Positions 18,814 to 28,104 of a stretch of 64,000 bases of DNA are shown here, one piece after another (positions within the stretch are counted from its first letter, which is position 1; each line of letters opens with the position of its first letter). The notes below the pieces were generated by a model, which was given only the letters and a program-made list of their open reading frames with translations, was not told where the DNA came from and did no database searches. Origin of the DNA: Paenibacillus alba (GTDB lineage: Bacteria > Bacillota > Bacilli > Paenibacillales > NBRC-103111). Position numbers and translations under genes: made by a program. Where the stretch lies: the NCBI RefSeq assembly GCF_013204855.1, contig NZ_JABMKZ010000035.1, positions 1 through 64,000 on the forward strand, read 5' to 3'.

Positions 18814-21800
18814 ATGAGAAAAGCATGGGCTGCTAGTTTGGCTATTATCGTAGCGAGCGTATCGGTCATAACAACGGTTGGGGTACCCTCGGCGAGCGCA
18901 GATACGATTACAGCTAATCATGCACAACGAATCGTAAGCGCATACAAAGGGACATGGACTTCGCCGCAGGCGGATAGCAATTTCGGCAATACGACCAACG
19001 CTCCATTGCTGGGCAACGGAGATGTTGGCGCCGTTATGGTTGGAAACATTGATGCGATGACGATCGTGCTCGGCAAAAATGAGTTTTTCTCCGTTGCGGA
19101 GCGTCAATTGAAATCGATGGCCAGATTGGGCATCGCCGTTTCTGGCATGACGGGCTCGTCGTACCTGACGGAGCAGAAGCTAGCCAGCGCGCAAGTGGAC
19201 GGCACGTTTACACTCTCGAGCAATACCATCAACACGTCGAGCTGGGTGCAGGCGACAGACACGACGAACAATCTGTTTATGACGAAGTTTACGTACACGG
19301 GAAGCGGTTCGAAGAACGCCACGATCTCTCTCGCCCCAGCCAATCAGAATACATTCACGAGCTCGATCGGTTCATCAGGGGATATTCTGTACCGTGATGT
19401 CCGGGCGGACAGTGCCGATACCGTTAATGGCATAACGACGATCAAAGCCCGCATTGCAACGCGAGTTATCGGTACGACGGGAACGATCAGCAATAACCAG
19501 CTTCAGTTCACTTTAACACCCGGCAGCACGTACACACTCGTCACGAGTATCATGAGCAATAAAGATTCAGCCAATTATCAGGCGCTTGCGCTAAGCAATA
19601 TCAGCTCCAAAACCCAAGCCGATATAGACTCACTTAAAGCAGCGCATCAATCGTGGTGGGATGCCTTCTATACGAAATCTTTCATCGAAATCCCGAACAA
19701 AACGATCGAGAAGTCCTTCTACGGCTCGCTCTATTTGCTCGGAAGCAGCTCTAGAACAGGTGAAGCGCCTCCAGGGTTGTGGGGGGCTTGGATAGCCCGC
19801 AATTCGGATTGGGGCGGCGATTACCATCTGAACTACAACACAGAGGCGCCATTTTATTTCGCTATGCCTACGAACCATATTGAACTTGCGGGCGCGTACG
19901 ACAAGCCAGTGCTTGACTGGATTCCGAAAGCGCAAACCGCGGCTGCGGGCGCTGGATTTACTGGGGTTTACTACCCCGTAGGCATAGGTCCTTTCACGAT
20001 GGACACAGACGGAAATTACCATAACCAAAAAACGAATGCCGTCTTCGGAGCGACGGTCATGCTCGACCACTACTATGCGACGGCTGACTCGGCCTATGCG
20101 AATTCGATTTATGCCTATCTGAAAGAGGCGGCGAAGTTCTGGCAGAACTATTTGACATGGGACGGTTCGCGATATGTCATTACCAACGATGCCCAGCATG
20201 AAGGTGATGTCTATCCTCAAACCAATGGGGTCATGTCGCTCGGTTTGGTTCGTTATGTGCTTCAAGGCTGCATAGACATCAGTACGGCTCTCGGTCAGGA
20301 TACGACGCTCCGATCGACATGGCAGAACATCCTGAACAATCTTAGTGCATTTCCAACGCAGACGAGAAACAGTCAGACCGTATTCCGCTATACGGAAGTC
20401 GGGCGGGACTGGAGCACGGATAATGCGATTGGCATCCAACACATCTATCCTGGCCGCCAGATCGGCCTATCAAGCAGCGCATCGCTCATCCAAACAGCCA
20501 AAAACATGATCGGCCAGATGGCCCGCTGGACAGACGGCAATGGCACCAACACATTTTATCCGGCAGCAGCGAGAGTTGGTTATGATCCAGCGACGATTCT
20601 GAGTCAGCTTTCATCGTTCGTCAGCAGCGCAAGCTACGCTAATATGCATATTAAAACCGGTGGTGGCGGCATCGAGAATTTCAACGTTGTGCCGGCAACC
20701 CTAGCCGAAATGATGCTGCAATCGTTCCAGAACAAAATCAGAGTGTTCGCGAACTGGCCGACGGGTACCGACGCGAAATATGGGGACCTGCGCGCAGACG
20801 GTGCGTTTCTCATTTCGAGCAGCAGGAAGAACAATCAAGTTGAATATGTCCGCATCATCAGCGAAAAAGGCAAAACCGCGACGCTTGCCAATCCATGGAG
20901 CGGGCAGACGGTGCGCGTTTACCGCAACGGAGTGGATAGCGGCACAATGTCGGGAACCGATTTGACGATTCCAACATCGGCTAACGAGACGATACACCTT
21001 GCGCTGGATGGGACTTCCTATGCGGCAATTCTGAACAATATGAATCAAGCGTTAGGGCAATCATCCATCGAAACGGTAACCGCAAGCAGCACGAACAGTC
21101 CAAGCGGTGAAGAGAAGGAAAAAGCTTTCGATGGCTCCCCGGCAACCAAATGGCTCATTTTCACGAATGCAGGATGGATTCAGTACCACTACACAACGGC
21201 TAAAGTCATCAATAAGTATGAGATTACGTCAGCGAATGACGTTCCGGCAAGAGATCCGAAGAATTGGACGCTGAAAGGCTCCAACGATGGAACGAACTGG
21301 ACGACGCTCGACACGAGAACGAATGAAACATTCGCGAATCGGCTTCAGGTTAAGGCATATACGTTTGCGAATAATACGGCTTATGCGAATTATCGGTTAG
21401 ACGTATCTGCCAATAATGGCGATGCAAACCTGCAGATCGCTGAAATCACGTTGTACGAGGGGGCGACGACTCCGTCTAATGTGGCTCTAAACAAAACAGT
21501 GACCGCAAGTGATGAGATCAATGTCACCGAGTCTGCGGCGAAAGCCATTGATGGAGGAGCAACAACCAAGTGGACGTCGCAGGCTTTGAATCTCGTGCCT
21601 GGAGACAAGTGGCTGAAGGTTGATTTGGGAACCAGCTATGCCATTCATCGCTGGGTCGTCAAGCATGCGGGCTCGAATGGGGAAGCAGCTAGCTACAATA
21701 CGAAGGATTTCAAGCTGCAGAAGAGCAGCGATGGATCGAATTGGACGGACGTTGATGCCGTCACGGGGAATACCGCTGCGACAACCGATCGGACGGTAGC

Positions 21801-21927
21801 TTCATTCTCTAGCCGTTATGTCCGGTTATACATCACGACAACGGTCCAAAGCGATGCCGGGTATGCACAAACTCCCGGTGATCGCAGCAACGCCCGCATT
21901 TACGAGTTCGAAGTATACGGAAATTAA
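18814..21927 (+). CDS. Secreted six-hairpin glycosidase (GH95-like) with two discoidin (F5/8 type C) domains
   Basis: 1,037 residues; AGGAGG precedes the ATG. The signal peptide is cleaved near SASA-D (about residue 30). The N-terminal region NAPLLGNGDVGAVMVGN and the later WGGDYHLNYNTEAPFYFA and GGGGIENFN segments resemble GH95-type (alpha/alpha)6 enzymes, best known as alpha-L-fucosidases. Family assignment is by overall resemblance, and the substrate cannot be read from sequence. Two C-terminal domains (about 750-885 and 890-1037), each with W..D...-type discoidin features, probably bind carbohydrate. The gene follows the ABC operon, suggesting that it trims side chains whose products are imported. 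Other six-hairpin families are possible. Confidence 0.7.
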   Translation: MRKAWAASLAIIVASVSVITTVGVPSASADTITANHAQRIVSAYKGTWTSPQADSNFGNTTNAPLLGNGDVGAVMVGNIDAMTIVLGKNEFFSVAERQLKSMARLGIAVSGMTGSSYLTEQKLASAQVDGTFTLSSNTINTSSWVQATDTTNNLFMTKFTYTGSGSKNATISLAPANQNTFTSSIGSSGDILYRDVRADSADTVNGITTIKARIATRVIGTTGTISNNQLQFTLTPGSTYTLVTSIMSNKDSANYQALALSNISSKTQADIDSLKAAHQSWWDAFYTKSFIEIPNKTIEKSFYGSLYLLGSSSRTGEAPPGLWGAWIARNSDWGGDYHLNYNTEAPFYFAMPTNHIELAGAYDKPVLDWIPKAQTAAAGAGFTGVYYPVGIGPFTMDTDGNYHNQKTNAVFGATVMLDHYYATADSAYANSIYAYLKEAAKFWQNYLTWDGSRYVITNDAQHEGDVYPQTNGVMSLGLVRYVLQGCIDISTALGQDTTLRSTWQNILNNLSAFPTQTRNSQTVFRYTEVGRDWSTDNAIGIQHIYPGRQIGLSSSASLIQTAKNMIGQMARWTDGNGTNTFYPAAARVGYDPATILSQLSSFVSSASYANMHIKTGGGGIENFNVVPATLAEMMLQSFQNKIRVFANWPTGTDAKYGDLRADGAFLISSSRKNNQVEYVRIISEKGKTATLANPWSGQTVRVYRNGVDSGTMSGTDLTIPTSANETIHLALDGTSYAAILNNMNQALGQSSIETVTASSTNSPSGEEKEKAFDGSPATKWLIFTNAGWIQYHYTTAKVINKYEITSANDVPARDPKNWTLKGSNDGTNWTTLDTRTNETFANRLQVKAYTFANNTAYANYRLDVSANNGDANLQIAEITLYEGATTPSNVALNKTVTASDEINVTESAAKAIDGGATTKWTSQALNLVPGDKWLKVDLGTSYAIHRWVVKHAGSNGEAASYNTKDFKLQKSSDGSNWTDVDAVTGNTAATTDRTVASFSSRYVRLYITTTVQSDAGYAQTPGDRSNARIYEFEVYGN

Positions 21928-21940
21928 CGGCAGCGCCGTT

Positions 21941-21978
21941 GGCGTTCATCCCAGCACTTGGGGATGGACGTCTTTTTT
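21941..21978 (+). terminator. Intrinsic terminator after the glycosidase gene
   Basis: GGCGTTCATCCC and GGGATGGACGTC form a 12-pair stem with two G-T pairs, then six T. Confidence 0.85.
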
Positions 21979-21998
21979 CTCCTGTAGTGAAGCGGCCA

Positions 21999-22025
21999 TT
22001 GAGCCTGCCGAAAAGGCAGGCTCAA
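21999..22025. repeat. Isolated perfect hairpin of the GCCTGCC family
   Basis: TTGAGCCTGCC and GGCAGGCTCAA, 11 perfect pairs around GAAAA. Same family as the array at 14798-15050; with it, the element flanks the transporter/glycosidase genes on both sides. No T-tract follows. Confidence 0.75.
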
Positions 22026-22134
22026 CGCGCGAAGCAGACAGCATCCTCGCTAATATCCTTCGTCCAATTGCCATAGCTATTGGAACGGGTGCCTCATTTA
22101 GATATATAATGAGAATGGTACGAAGCTAACGGAA

Positions 22135-22158
22135 AGTCGCGGAATGCAGCGGCTTTTT
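22135..22158 (+). terminator. Short terminator-like hairpin overlapping the MocR gene leader
   Basis: AGTCGC and GCGGCT then six T, ending just before the first possible ATG of the MocR gene. Confidence 0.5.
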
Positions 22159-22160
22159 TG

Positions 22161-23570
22161 ATGTCCAGAAATGGGGGAAGTATCATTCTTGAGTTTTCAT
22201 TAGATTTTTCGTTGGATCGAAAGCCATTATTTTATCAAATTTATGACTATTTCAAACAAGGCATACTGAATGAGCAATTACCATATGGTACTTTTTTTCC
22301 CTCCATTAGAAGCTGCGCTCAATCGCTTAAAGTAAGCAAAAATACAGTCGAGAGCGCTTATCAACTTTTGGTTTCAGAAGGATACATCAGCAACATTCCC
22401 AAAAAGGGATATAAAATTGTTCATCTTGTTAAAAAATCGGGGAGCAACTCCTCCCCGATTTGGGGTGGCGATTATACCGATGAAGTACGTATCGACTTTC
22501 GTTATGGCAATATTGAACTTTCTTCATTTCCACTGAATCAGTGGAATAAAGCGCGCAACCAAATTATAGGGCACTATCAAAGAAATTATGAAGTAGAAGG
22601 TGACTCGCAGGGAGAGTACGCATTAAGGAAAGAATTATCAAGATTGCTTTTTGAAGCAAGGGGAGTCATTTCCGCATCCGAGCAAATCATAATAGGTGCT
22701 ACTCCTCAACAGCTTGTATCGCTGCTATGCCAGCTAATGGATACGAGAGATTATGTAATAGGAGTTGAGGACCCCGGGTACGACGGTGCCAGAAACACAT
22801 TTATTAACCTTGGCTTTCGTGTGCATGCGATTCCTTTGATGACGGACGGCATTTCGATAGATGAGCTTGAAAAGAGTCCTGCCAATGTGATTTATGTTAG
22901 TCCTTCCCAGCAGTTTCTTAATAAGTTGACGATGCCTCAGGACAAAAGACAACAGTTGGTGCAGTGGGTTAATTCCAGAAAATATGTTTTTGAGGATGAC
23001 TATGAGTGGGAATATAAATATGAAAATGGGTTCGTGGCTTCCATTCAAAGTCTTGCCCCTGAGAAAGTCATTTATATTGGCAGAATTTCAAAAACACTTT
23101 TACCAGTCACGAATATAAGCTATGCCGTACTTCCTTATGAAGTATTGTCCTTATTTCATTCAAGAGTAACCGAATATGATCAACCTGTGTCGAGACTCGA
23201 TCAATTAACCTTTGCCCAATATGTATCAAATGGTTATTGGTACAAGCATTTGCAGAAAGTGCGGAAACAATATGAAGAGAAGTCTAAAGCTTTTTTCGAA
23301 GCCATATCCCAGAATAGTCAGTATTTTGTGGAAGTTGAAGCCAAAGATACGGGTTTACATGCATTCGTTACAGTAAAGTCCAGTAAATCAGAATCTGAAT
23401 TAATCAAGTTGGGCAAGATGAATGGCGTACAAGTGTATGGGACATCTAGGTATAGGTTTCATATGACAGGGAAGTACCCGACAGTCCTGCTTGGATACGG
23501 GTCATTAAGCTGCAAGGAGATACATCTTGGCATAAAGCTGTTAACCGAAGCATGGTTTGAGCCTGTTTGA
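22161..23570 (+). CDS. MocR/PdxR-type GntR-family regulator with aminotransferase domain
   Basis: 469 residues from the ATG chosen here. The start is uncertain because no good ribosome site precedes it and the T-run of a hairpin abuts it; a later non-ATG start near FSLDFSLDRK is possible. A winged helix at about 15-80 includes LKVSKNTVESAYQLLVSEGYI. The rest is a fold-type I aminotransferase-like domain. The PLP-binding lysine is retained in YIGRISKTLLPV. MocR proteins sense PLP or amino compounds and bind direct repeats. Three CTTTAAC copies lie just downstream in the promoter of the HAD/M24 genes, the probable target. Confidence 0.87.
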   Translation: MSRNGGSIILEFSLDFSLDRKPLFYQIYDYFKQGILNEQLPYGTFFPSIRSCAQSLKVSKNTVESAYQLLVSEGYISNIPKKGYKIVHLVKKSGSNSSPIWGGDYTDEVRIDFRYGNIELSSFPLNQWNKARNQIIGHYQRNYEVEGDSQGEYALRKELSRLLFEARGVISASEQIIIGATPQQLVSLLCQLMDTRDYVIGVEDPGYDGARNTFINLGFRVHAIPLMTDGISIDELEKSPANVIYVSPSQQFLNKLTMPQDKRQQLVQWVNSRKYVFEDDYEWEYKYENGFVASIQSLAPEKVIYIGRISKTLLPVTNISYAVLPYEVLSLFHSRVTEYDQPVSRLDQLTFAQYVSNGYWYKHLQKVRKQYEEKSKAFFEAISQNSQYFVEVEAKDTGLHAFVTVKSSKSESELIKLGKMNGVQVYGTSRYRFHMTGKYPTVLLGYGSLSCKEIHLGIKLLTEAWFEPV

Positions 23571-23574
23571 CCCT

Positions 23575-23631
23575 CTTTAACGAGCTTTAACCCTCTTGTC
23601 CTATTGACTTTGTTCGTTCTGTCCCTTTAAC
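23575..23631. promoter_or_regulatory. Three CTTTAAC direct repeats, candidate MocR operator
   Basis: Copies at 23575-23581, 23585-23591 and 23625-23631. Offsets of 10 and 40 bp are close to whole helical turns, and the third overlaps the -10 box of the following promoter. MocR regulators are known to use direct repeats; the link here is inference. Confidence 0.5.
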
Positions 23632-23632
23632 T
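23604..23632 (+). promoter_or_regulatory. Sigma-A-like promoter of the HAD/M24 genes
   Basis: TTGACT (23604-23609), 17-bp spacer, TTAACT (23627-23632). Confidence 0.55.
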
Positions 23633-23656
23633 AGGATGAAGTTCTATTTACTATTG

Positions 23657-23672
23657 ATTACATCAATGTAAT
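23657..23672. promoter_or_regulatory. Palindrome in the HAD gene leader
   Basis: ATTACAT and ATGTAAT, perfect 7-bp arms around CA, lie between the inferred transcription start and the ribosome site. A possible operator. Confidence 0.4.
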
Positions 23673-23687
23673 TGGGGTGGATGATGA

Positions 23688-24473
23688 ATGAACTTTATTT
23701 TTGATATGGATGGAACGATTTGTTTTAAAGGGCAGCCAATTTCCAAAAGGATTTTAGATTATTTATGGCAGCTGCAACAATTAGGTCACTTTATCGGGTT
23801 TGCTTCGGCAAGGCCTTATCGGGACATGCTGCCCATTTTGGATGACCGCTTTTATCATCATCTTTTGATCGGCGCCAATGGAGCTATGGCTTTTAATGAG
23901 GGAAAACCTCTTTACTATAATCCGATTCCATCTCAGTTAGCGAATGAAATTATTAAGCTCCTAGATGACTATCAGGCTGATTTTCTCGTTGATGATACAT
24001 TGAACTATGCGATTAGAACAGAGAAACAGCATCCTCTCCTCATGAGTCTAGATCAAAATAATGTGGCTAAACGCGTTGAATTGGATCAAATTGAGTCTTT
24101 TATAAAAATTGTCGTTCTGTCGTGCAGTAAATTCGAGGAATTGTCGCAAAAAATATCACAGCTCGATGTCACTATTCACTATCATTCCGCTGAAGGCATC
24201 CTAGATATTACAAATAAAAATGTTAATAAAATGACGGGATTGAAGCAAACGGGTCTTCAACTAGAATCTTTTATATGCATGGGCAATGATATGAATGATC
24301 TTCCTTTGTTTCAACAGGCTCAACATTCCGTATTAATCGGCACATACGAACCTCTACGATTGATAGCTAATCATCAAATCTTGATGGATGACAAAGTAGA
24401 GCATAATATTATATCTAAGCTAGAGGAACTAAGACAGAGGAGAGATACATATGAATTCATTTGTGGAGAATAG
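23688..24473 (+). CDS. Cof-type HAD-superfamily phosphatase
   Basis: 261 residues. Motif I is D6-M-D8-G-T: the first Asp is the nucleophile and the second the acid/base. A C2-type cap lies between about 85 and 180. Motif IV is GNDMNDLPLF near residue 200. It should hydrolyse a small phosphorylated metabolite in the cytoplasm; Cof-family substrates include sugar phosphates and the phosphorylated precursors of flavin and PLP. The neighbouring MocR regulator makes a PLP-related substrate a reasonable but unproven guess. It overlaps the next gene by 23 bases, implying translational coupling. Confidence 0.85.
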   Translation: MNFIFDMDGTICFKGQPISKRILDYLWQLQQLGHFIGFASARPYRDMLPILDDRFYHHLLIGANGAMAFNEGKPLYYNPIPSQLANEIIKLLDDYQADFLVDDTLNYAIRTEKQHPLLMSLDQNNVAKRVELDQIESFIKIVVLSCSKFEELSQKISQLDVTIHYHSAEGILDITNKNVNKMTGLKQTGLQLESFICMGNDMNDLPLFQQAQHSVLIGTYEPLRLIANHQILMDDKVEHNIISKLEELRQRRDTYEFICGE

Positions 24474-25143
24474 ACATGCATCGTTGCGAGAAGCTGAAAG
24501 GAAGGCGGCTGAACTTTTCCAAGCGATCGAAGATAAGAACATATTAAGGAGCGGTACAACCGAAAAGCAGATTAATCGGGATATCTATGATTTGGCGTTC
24601 CAAATGTTTGGGATTAAGAAATACTGGCATAAACGTATTGTCCGAGCGGGCAAAAACACGTTGCATCCGTATAAAGAAAATCCTCCTGATTTGACCGTCC
24701 TTGAGGATGATATTGTATTTCTTGACTTCGGTCCGATTTTTGAAGATTGGGAGGCTGATTTCGGCCGGACATACGTGCTTGGACAAGATCCGAATAAGAC
24801 CAAACTACGTCATGATATTGCGCAGGCTTGGGCAGAAGGAAAAACCTATTTTCAATCTAAACCTAATGTGACAGGTAGTGAATTATTCGCCTTTGTTAGT
24901 GATCTTGCCCACCAATATGGTTGGGAATTCGGAGGACCACACGCTGGTCATCTCATAGGTGAATTCCCTCACGAAGAAATCCAGGGAGAAGAAGTTGAGA
25001 ACTATATTCATCCCGACAATCATATTGCCATGAGAGAACCTGACAAAAACGGTCATCCGCGAGATTGGATTTTGGAAATTCATTTTGTTGATCGAGAATT
25101 GGAAATTGGCGGGTTTATCGAACAATTATTAACGGTTGATTAA
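24451..25143 (+). CDS. M24-family metallopeptidase-like protein (pita-bread fold)
   Basis: 230 residues. The five M24 metal ligands can be placed: D92 (LDFGP), D103 (ADFGRT), H167 (PHAGHLIGEFPHE), E209 (ILEIH) and E224 (FIEQL). It therefore looks catalytically competent. The length is near that of methionine aminopeptidase, but it lacks that enzyme's N-terminal features and is closer to stand-alone Xaa-Pro peptidase or creatinase-like proteins. The substrate is unknown. GGAGAG lies within the end of the HAD gene, which it overlaps by 23 bases. A terminator follows. Confidence 0.82.
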   Translation: MNSFVENRHASLREAERKAAELFQAIEDKNILRSGTTEKQINRDIYDLAFQMFGIKKYWHKRIVRAGKNTLHPYKENPPDLTVLEDDIVFLDFGPIFEDWEADFGRTYVLGQDPNKTKLRHDIAQAWAEGKTYFQSKPNVTGSELFAFVSDLAHQYGWEFGGPHAGHLIGEFPHEEIQGEEVENYIHPDNHIAMREPDKNGHPRDWILEIHFVDRELEIGGFIEQLLTVD

Positions 25144-25158
25144 TCTAGCTGAGCGATG

Positions 25159-25213
25159 AAAGCATCGTCCGATTGTGGGGAGGACTCCCTTCTTTCGGCA
25201 CGATGCTTTTTTT
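25159..25213 (+). terminator. Intrinsic terminator after the M24 gene
   Basis: AAAGCATCGT and ACGATGCTTT arms, then T's. Confidence 0.8.
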
Positions 25214-25324
25214 ACTCTAACACTTTCAGATCCAATCCATGGTTTATGACGATCGTCACTTATCATATGATGGCCTTTTCTAATATAGTTACTTCGGTAA
25301 ATAGTTCGAGAAGGAGTGGGAAGA

Positions 25325-26101
25325 TTGCATAACGAAATAGAGATCAAGCAGTATAGTGTTAGCAAAATATTGGGTTTATGGGCTTTGGTCACGCTGCCGA
25401 TGTTCCTTATTCGATTCGCACTGATGCCGGTTCTGGTACCAATCGTCCGTATACATCCGGGTATTCTCTATTGGATGCTTATGATTGTCGGCATGATCTG
25501 GCAGTTTGTACTATCAGTCATCCTTTTGAAAAGGGAACTTGGCCATTTAAGCTGGGCGAAGCTGAAAAAAAGACTCTGGCTGAACCATCCGGTTCATCCG
25601 AAAACGTTTAAGGTCTACAAACTCGCTTATTCATTCACGATTCCGATCATTCTGTACGCCTTTTTCTTTGAAAGCTCAGGTTTATTCGCGTTTATGGGAG
25701 AAACGATGAACCGGCTTTTCCCTTTCATGGCTCCTGCGGATTATGCCCAGATACAAAATTTGGTGAGCCCTGAATTTGTAGGTGACTGGTATTTGCTCGG
25801 AATTGCACTTGTCAGTTGTTTGTTTAACTATTTACTCGGAGAAGAATTATTTTTCAGAGGCATTCTGCTGCCTAAGATGAAGGGAGCTTTTGGAAAATGG
25901 GATTGGGCCATGAACGGTGTTTTGTTTGCTGCCTATCACCTGCATAAAATGTCGGATATCCCATTGCTTCTCGTCGGATCGATTTTTTACGGCTTTTTGA
26001 ATGCGAAATATCGCAGCTTTTGGCCGTCGGTTATCATTCATGGGGTGGAAGCCATTCCCTTACTTATAGCCGTTACTGCGGTCATTTTAGGATTTCTGTG
26101 A
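25325..26101 (+). CDS. CPBP family intramembrane glutamic protease
   Basis: 258 residues from TTG at 25325. AAGGAG at 25311-25316 lies 8 bases upstream; the earlier in-frame GTG overlaps that ribosome site. About seven membrane segments. The catalytic EELFFRG motif (E173-E174...R178), H205 in FAAYHLH and the SVIIHG motif near residue 240 are the hallmarks of the Abi/CAAX protease family. Members act on prenylated or membrane-bound substrates, in bacteria often bacteriocin maturation or immunity and sigma-factor control. It ends 29 bases before a two-component pair and may share its transcript. Confidence 0.87.
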   Translation: MHNEIEIKQYSVSKILGLWALVTLPMFLIRFALMPVLVPIVRIHPGILYWMLMIVGMIWQFVLSVILLKRELGHLSWAKLKKRLWLNHPVHPKTFKVYKLAYSFTIPIILYAFFFESSGLFAFMGETMNRLFPFMAPADYAQIQNLVSPEFVGDWYLLGIALVSCLFNYLLGEELFFRGILLPKMKGAFGKWDWAMNGVLFAAYHLHKMSDIPLLLVGSIFYGFLNAKYRSFWPSVIIHGVEAIPLLIAVTAVILGFL

Positions 26102-26130
26102 AGTGTTCCATGCAAAGGGATGTGTGATTC

Positions 26131-27291
26131 ATGAGTTTTTCAACCGTTCATACTCTAAGCAATACGAAAGTAGCGAGATTATTTTTCTATGGACTGGCAT
26201 GCGCTTACGTGGTCCTGCTGTTGCTTTACTTTGTTGTATCTCAGTATAAAGGCTTTATGGTTGTTATGATCCTGATCGGACTGTATCTCTTAAGGCACTC
26301 GAAACGTGTGTTGAATCATCCCAAGTATCATCCGATTGCAGCCATATCCCCGATTGTCGAAATCGTTCTCCTCTTTTTTTTATTCCTGCGAAGCGGAACA
26401 GAAATTGAGAGTATCGTATTTGTTCTCTTTAGTGCGGATCTTCTCTTGCAGTACAAGTCGTGGTACGCCTTTCCCTTTGCCTATGGTGGATATTTAGCCT
26501 ACATTTTTTTGTGGTCAGCAGGTGGAGAAAATGTATGGTGGAATATGTTCCATATTTTGAGCTATTCGTTTTTGGTAATCCCCATCTGGAGCACTAAGCT
26601 GCTGCTCAATCAAAGGGATATTACCCTTCGATTGAACGAATCTTTGATCCAAGAGGCTAGAACGAGAGAAGAGATGGCAGCATTAAAAGAGAGAACGCGG
26701 ATTGCGGAAGAAGTTCATGATACGGTGGGACACACGTTAACTACAGCGATCGTCGCCCTTGAAGGAGCCCAACTGCTCTTCGATAGAAAACCGGAGGAAT
26801 CTCTGCGGAAGATCCGCATCGCTCGCGAGCAGCTGAAGCAAGGACTTGGCAACATCCGTCAAGTTGTCAAAACATTAAAAGCAAAGGACGGGACTGTTGG
26901 CGACTTGGGGCTTAGGGAAGGCATACAGAAGATCATGAACGATACGGAGAAGCAGACGGGCGTTCAATTTATTTTGCAGTACGAGGCGGTCACCCCTCTC
27001 ATCTCTCTTCAGGAGTATGTCATGATCAACTTCATCAAGGAATCGATCACCAATGCGCTCAAACATGGCAAAGCAAGTGCCATTGAGATCTCTGTCTTTG
27101 AGCAGCAAGATACGATTCATATTAAGGTAAAGGACAATGGAAGCGGCAGCGATTCATTCCTCTATGGGTTTGGTTTGAAATCGATGGAAGAAAGAATCGA
27201 GGCCATCGGCGGTCAATTGCATGTGCAAAGTGAACCGATGAAGGGATTTGCACTCCATGTCCAGATGCCTGTTGCAAAGGGGAACGGTTAA
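26131..27291 (+). CDS. Sensor histidine kinase, DesK/NarX class
   Basis: 386 residues. About six membrane helices occupy residues 15-160 with little extracellular sequence, so the signal is probably sensed in the membrane. A short coiled linker follows. The dimerisation helix carries the phospho-acceptor in AEEVHDTVGHTL (HisKA_3 type, about residue 198), followed by a HATPase domain with FIKESITNALKHGKA and DNGSGS. Its stop overlaps the start of the next gene (TAATG), so kinase and regulator are translationally coupled. Similar DesK/LiaS-like systems monitor membrane fluidity or envelope damage; the CPBP protease upstream is a plausible functional neighbour. Confidence 0.9.
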   Translation: MSFSTVHTLSNTKVARLFFYGLACAYVVLLLLYFVVSQYKGFMVVMILIGLYLLRHSKRVLNHPKYHPIAAISPIVEIVLLFFLFLRSGTEIESIVFVLFSADLLLQYKSWYAFPFAYGGYLAYIFLWSAGGENVWWNMFHILSYSFLVIPIWSTKLLLNQRDITLRLNESLIQEARTREEMAALKERTRIAEEVHDTVGHTLTTAIVALEGAQLLFDRKPEESLRKIRIAREQLKQGLGNIRQVVKTLKAKDGTVGDLGLREGIQKIMNDTEKQTGVQFILQYEAVTPLISLQEYVMINFIKESITNALKHGKASAIEISVFEQQDTIHIKVKDNGSGSDSFLYGFGLKSMEERIEAIGGQLHVQSEPMKGFALHVQMPVAKGNG

Positions 27292-27947
27292 TGGATAGCG
27301 CTCGCAAAATCAGAGTCATGCTTGTGGATGATCAGAAAATTATGCTGGAAGGTCTGGAAACTTTGCTTTCGATAAAAGCGGAGATAGAGATCGTTGGGAC
27401 GGCTCAAACCGGTGAAGAAGCGCTTGAACGGCTTCACTCGGTTGTCCCGGATATCATCCTGATGGACATCCGCATGCCAGGTATGGGAGGCGTAAAGGCA
27501 ACCGAAGCCATTAAGGAGCTCTACCCGCATGTGACCATACTCATCTTAACGACCTTTGATGATGATGCGTATATCATAGAGGCTTTATGCAGCGGAGCTT
27601 CCGGTTATTTGCTTAAAGACATCGATGGAGAGAAGCTTGTTCAATCCATTGATGAAGCACTTTCCGGTAATTTGCTGCTTACTGGCAAAGTGGCACAAAA
27701 GCTTGCTCGCAATATCCGCAATAAGAACAGCGAGTTTGAAAAGGCAGGCAAGGAACTTGAGCTAACGCCAAGAGAGCTTGACCTAGCAAGGCTGCTTATA
27801 GAGGGATACAACTCAAAGGAAATTGCCGAACAATTATTTTTGACTCAGGGAACGGTAAAGAACTATTTAAGTGATATTTATGCGAAGATCGGTACCAATG
27901 ACCGGGCTAAGGCGCTCTTGTTATTAAAAAAATATTTATCAACATGA
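27291..27947 (+). CDS. NarL/FixJ-class response regulator
   Basis: 218 residues. A receiver domain (about 5-125) has the acidic pair in VDDQK, the phospho-acceptor Asp in DIILMDIRMPG and a conserved Lys in YLLKD. A LuxR-type helix-turn-helix (about 150-215) reads LTPRELDLARLLIEGYNSKEIAEQL and GTVKNYLSDIYAKIG. It is the cognate partner of the preceding kinase, coupled through a one-base overlap. Its target genes are not evident, although the CPBP gene and its own operon are candidates. A terminator follows at 27979-28010. Confidence 0.92.
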   Translation: MDSARKIRVMLVDDQKIMLEGLETLLSIKAEIEIVGTAQTGEEALERLHSVVPDIILMDIRMPGMGGVKATEAIKELYPHVTILILTTFDDDAYIIEALCSGASGYLLKDIDGEKLVQSIDEALSGNLLLTGKVAQKLARNIRNKNSEFEKAGKELELTPRELDLARLLIEGYNSKEIAEQLFLTQGTVKNYLSDIYAKIGTNDRAKALLLLKKYLST

Positions 27948-27978
27948 GAGCAGCGATACACAGCATGCCCTCCGAGAA

Positions 27979-28010
27979 GGCTGCCGACATCAAAGAGTCG
28001 GCGGTCTTTT
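27979..28010 (+). terminator. Intrinsic terminator after the NarL-type regulator
   Basis: GGCTGCCGAC and GTCGGCGGTC form a ten-pair stem (two G-T), then TTTT. Confidence 0.8.
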
Positions 28011-28104
28011 GACGGTTTTTATTAAATGGACATGCTATGCTAATATAGAGGATCAGCGACAGCAGGATATACGCTGGATAGACAGAGAATCAGGAGGACT
28101 TGAT

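Noticed and set aside
22001..22023. Terminator of the glycosidase gene
   Set aside because: The hairpin is perfect but lacks a T-tract, and a proper terminator already lies at 21941-21978; it is better placed in the dispersed hairpin family.
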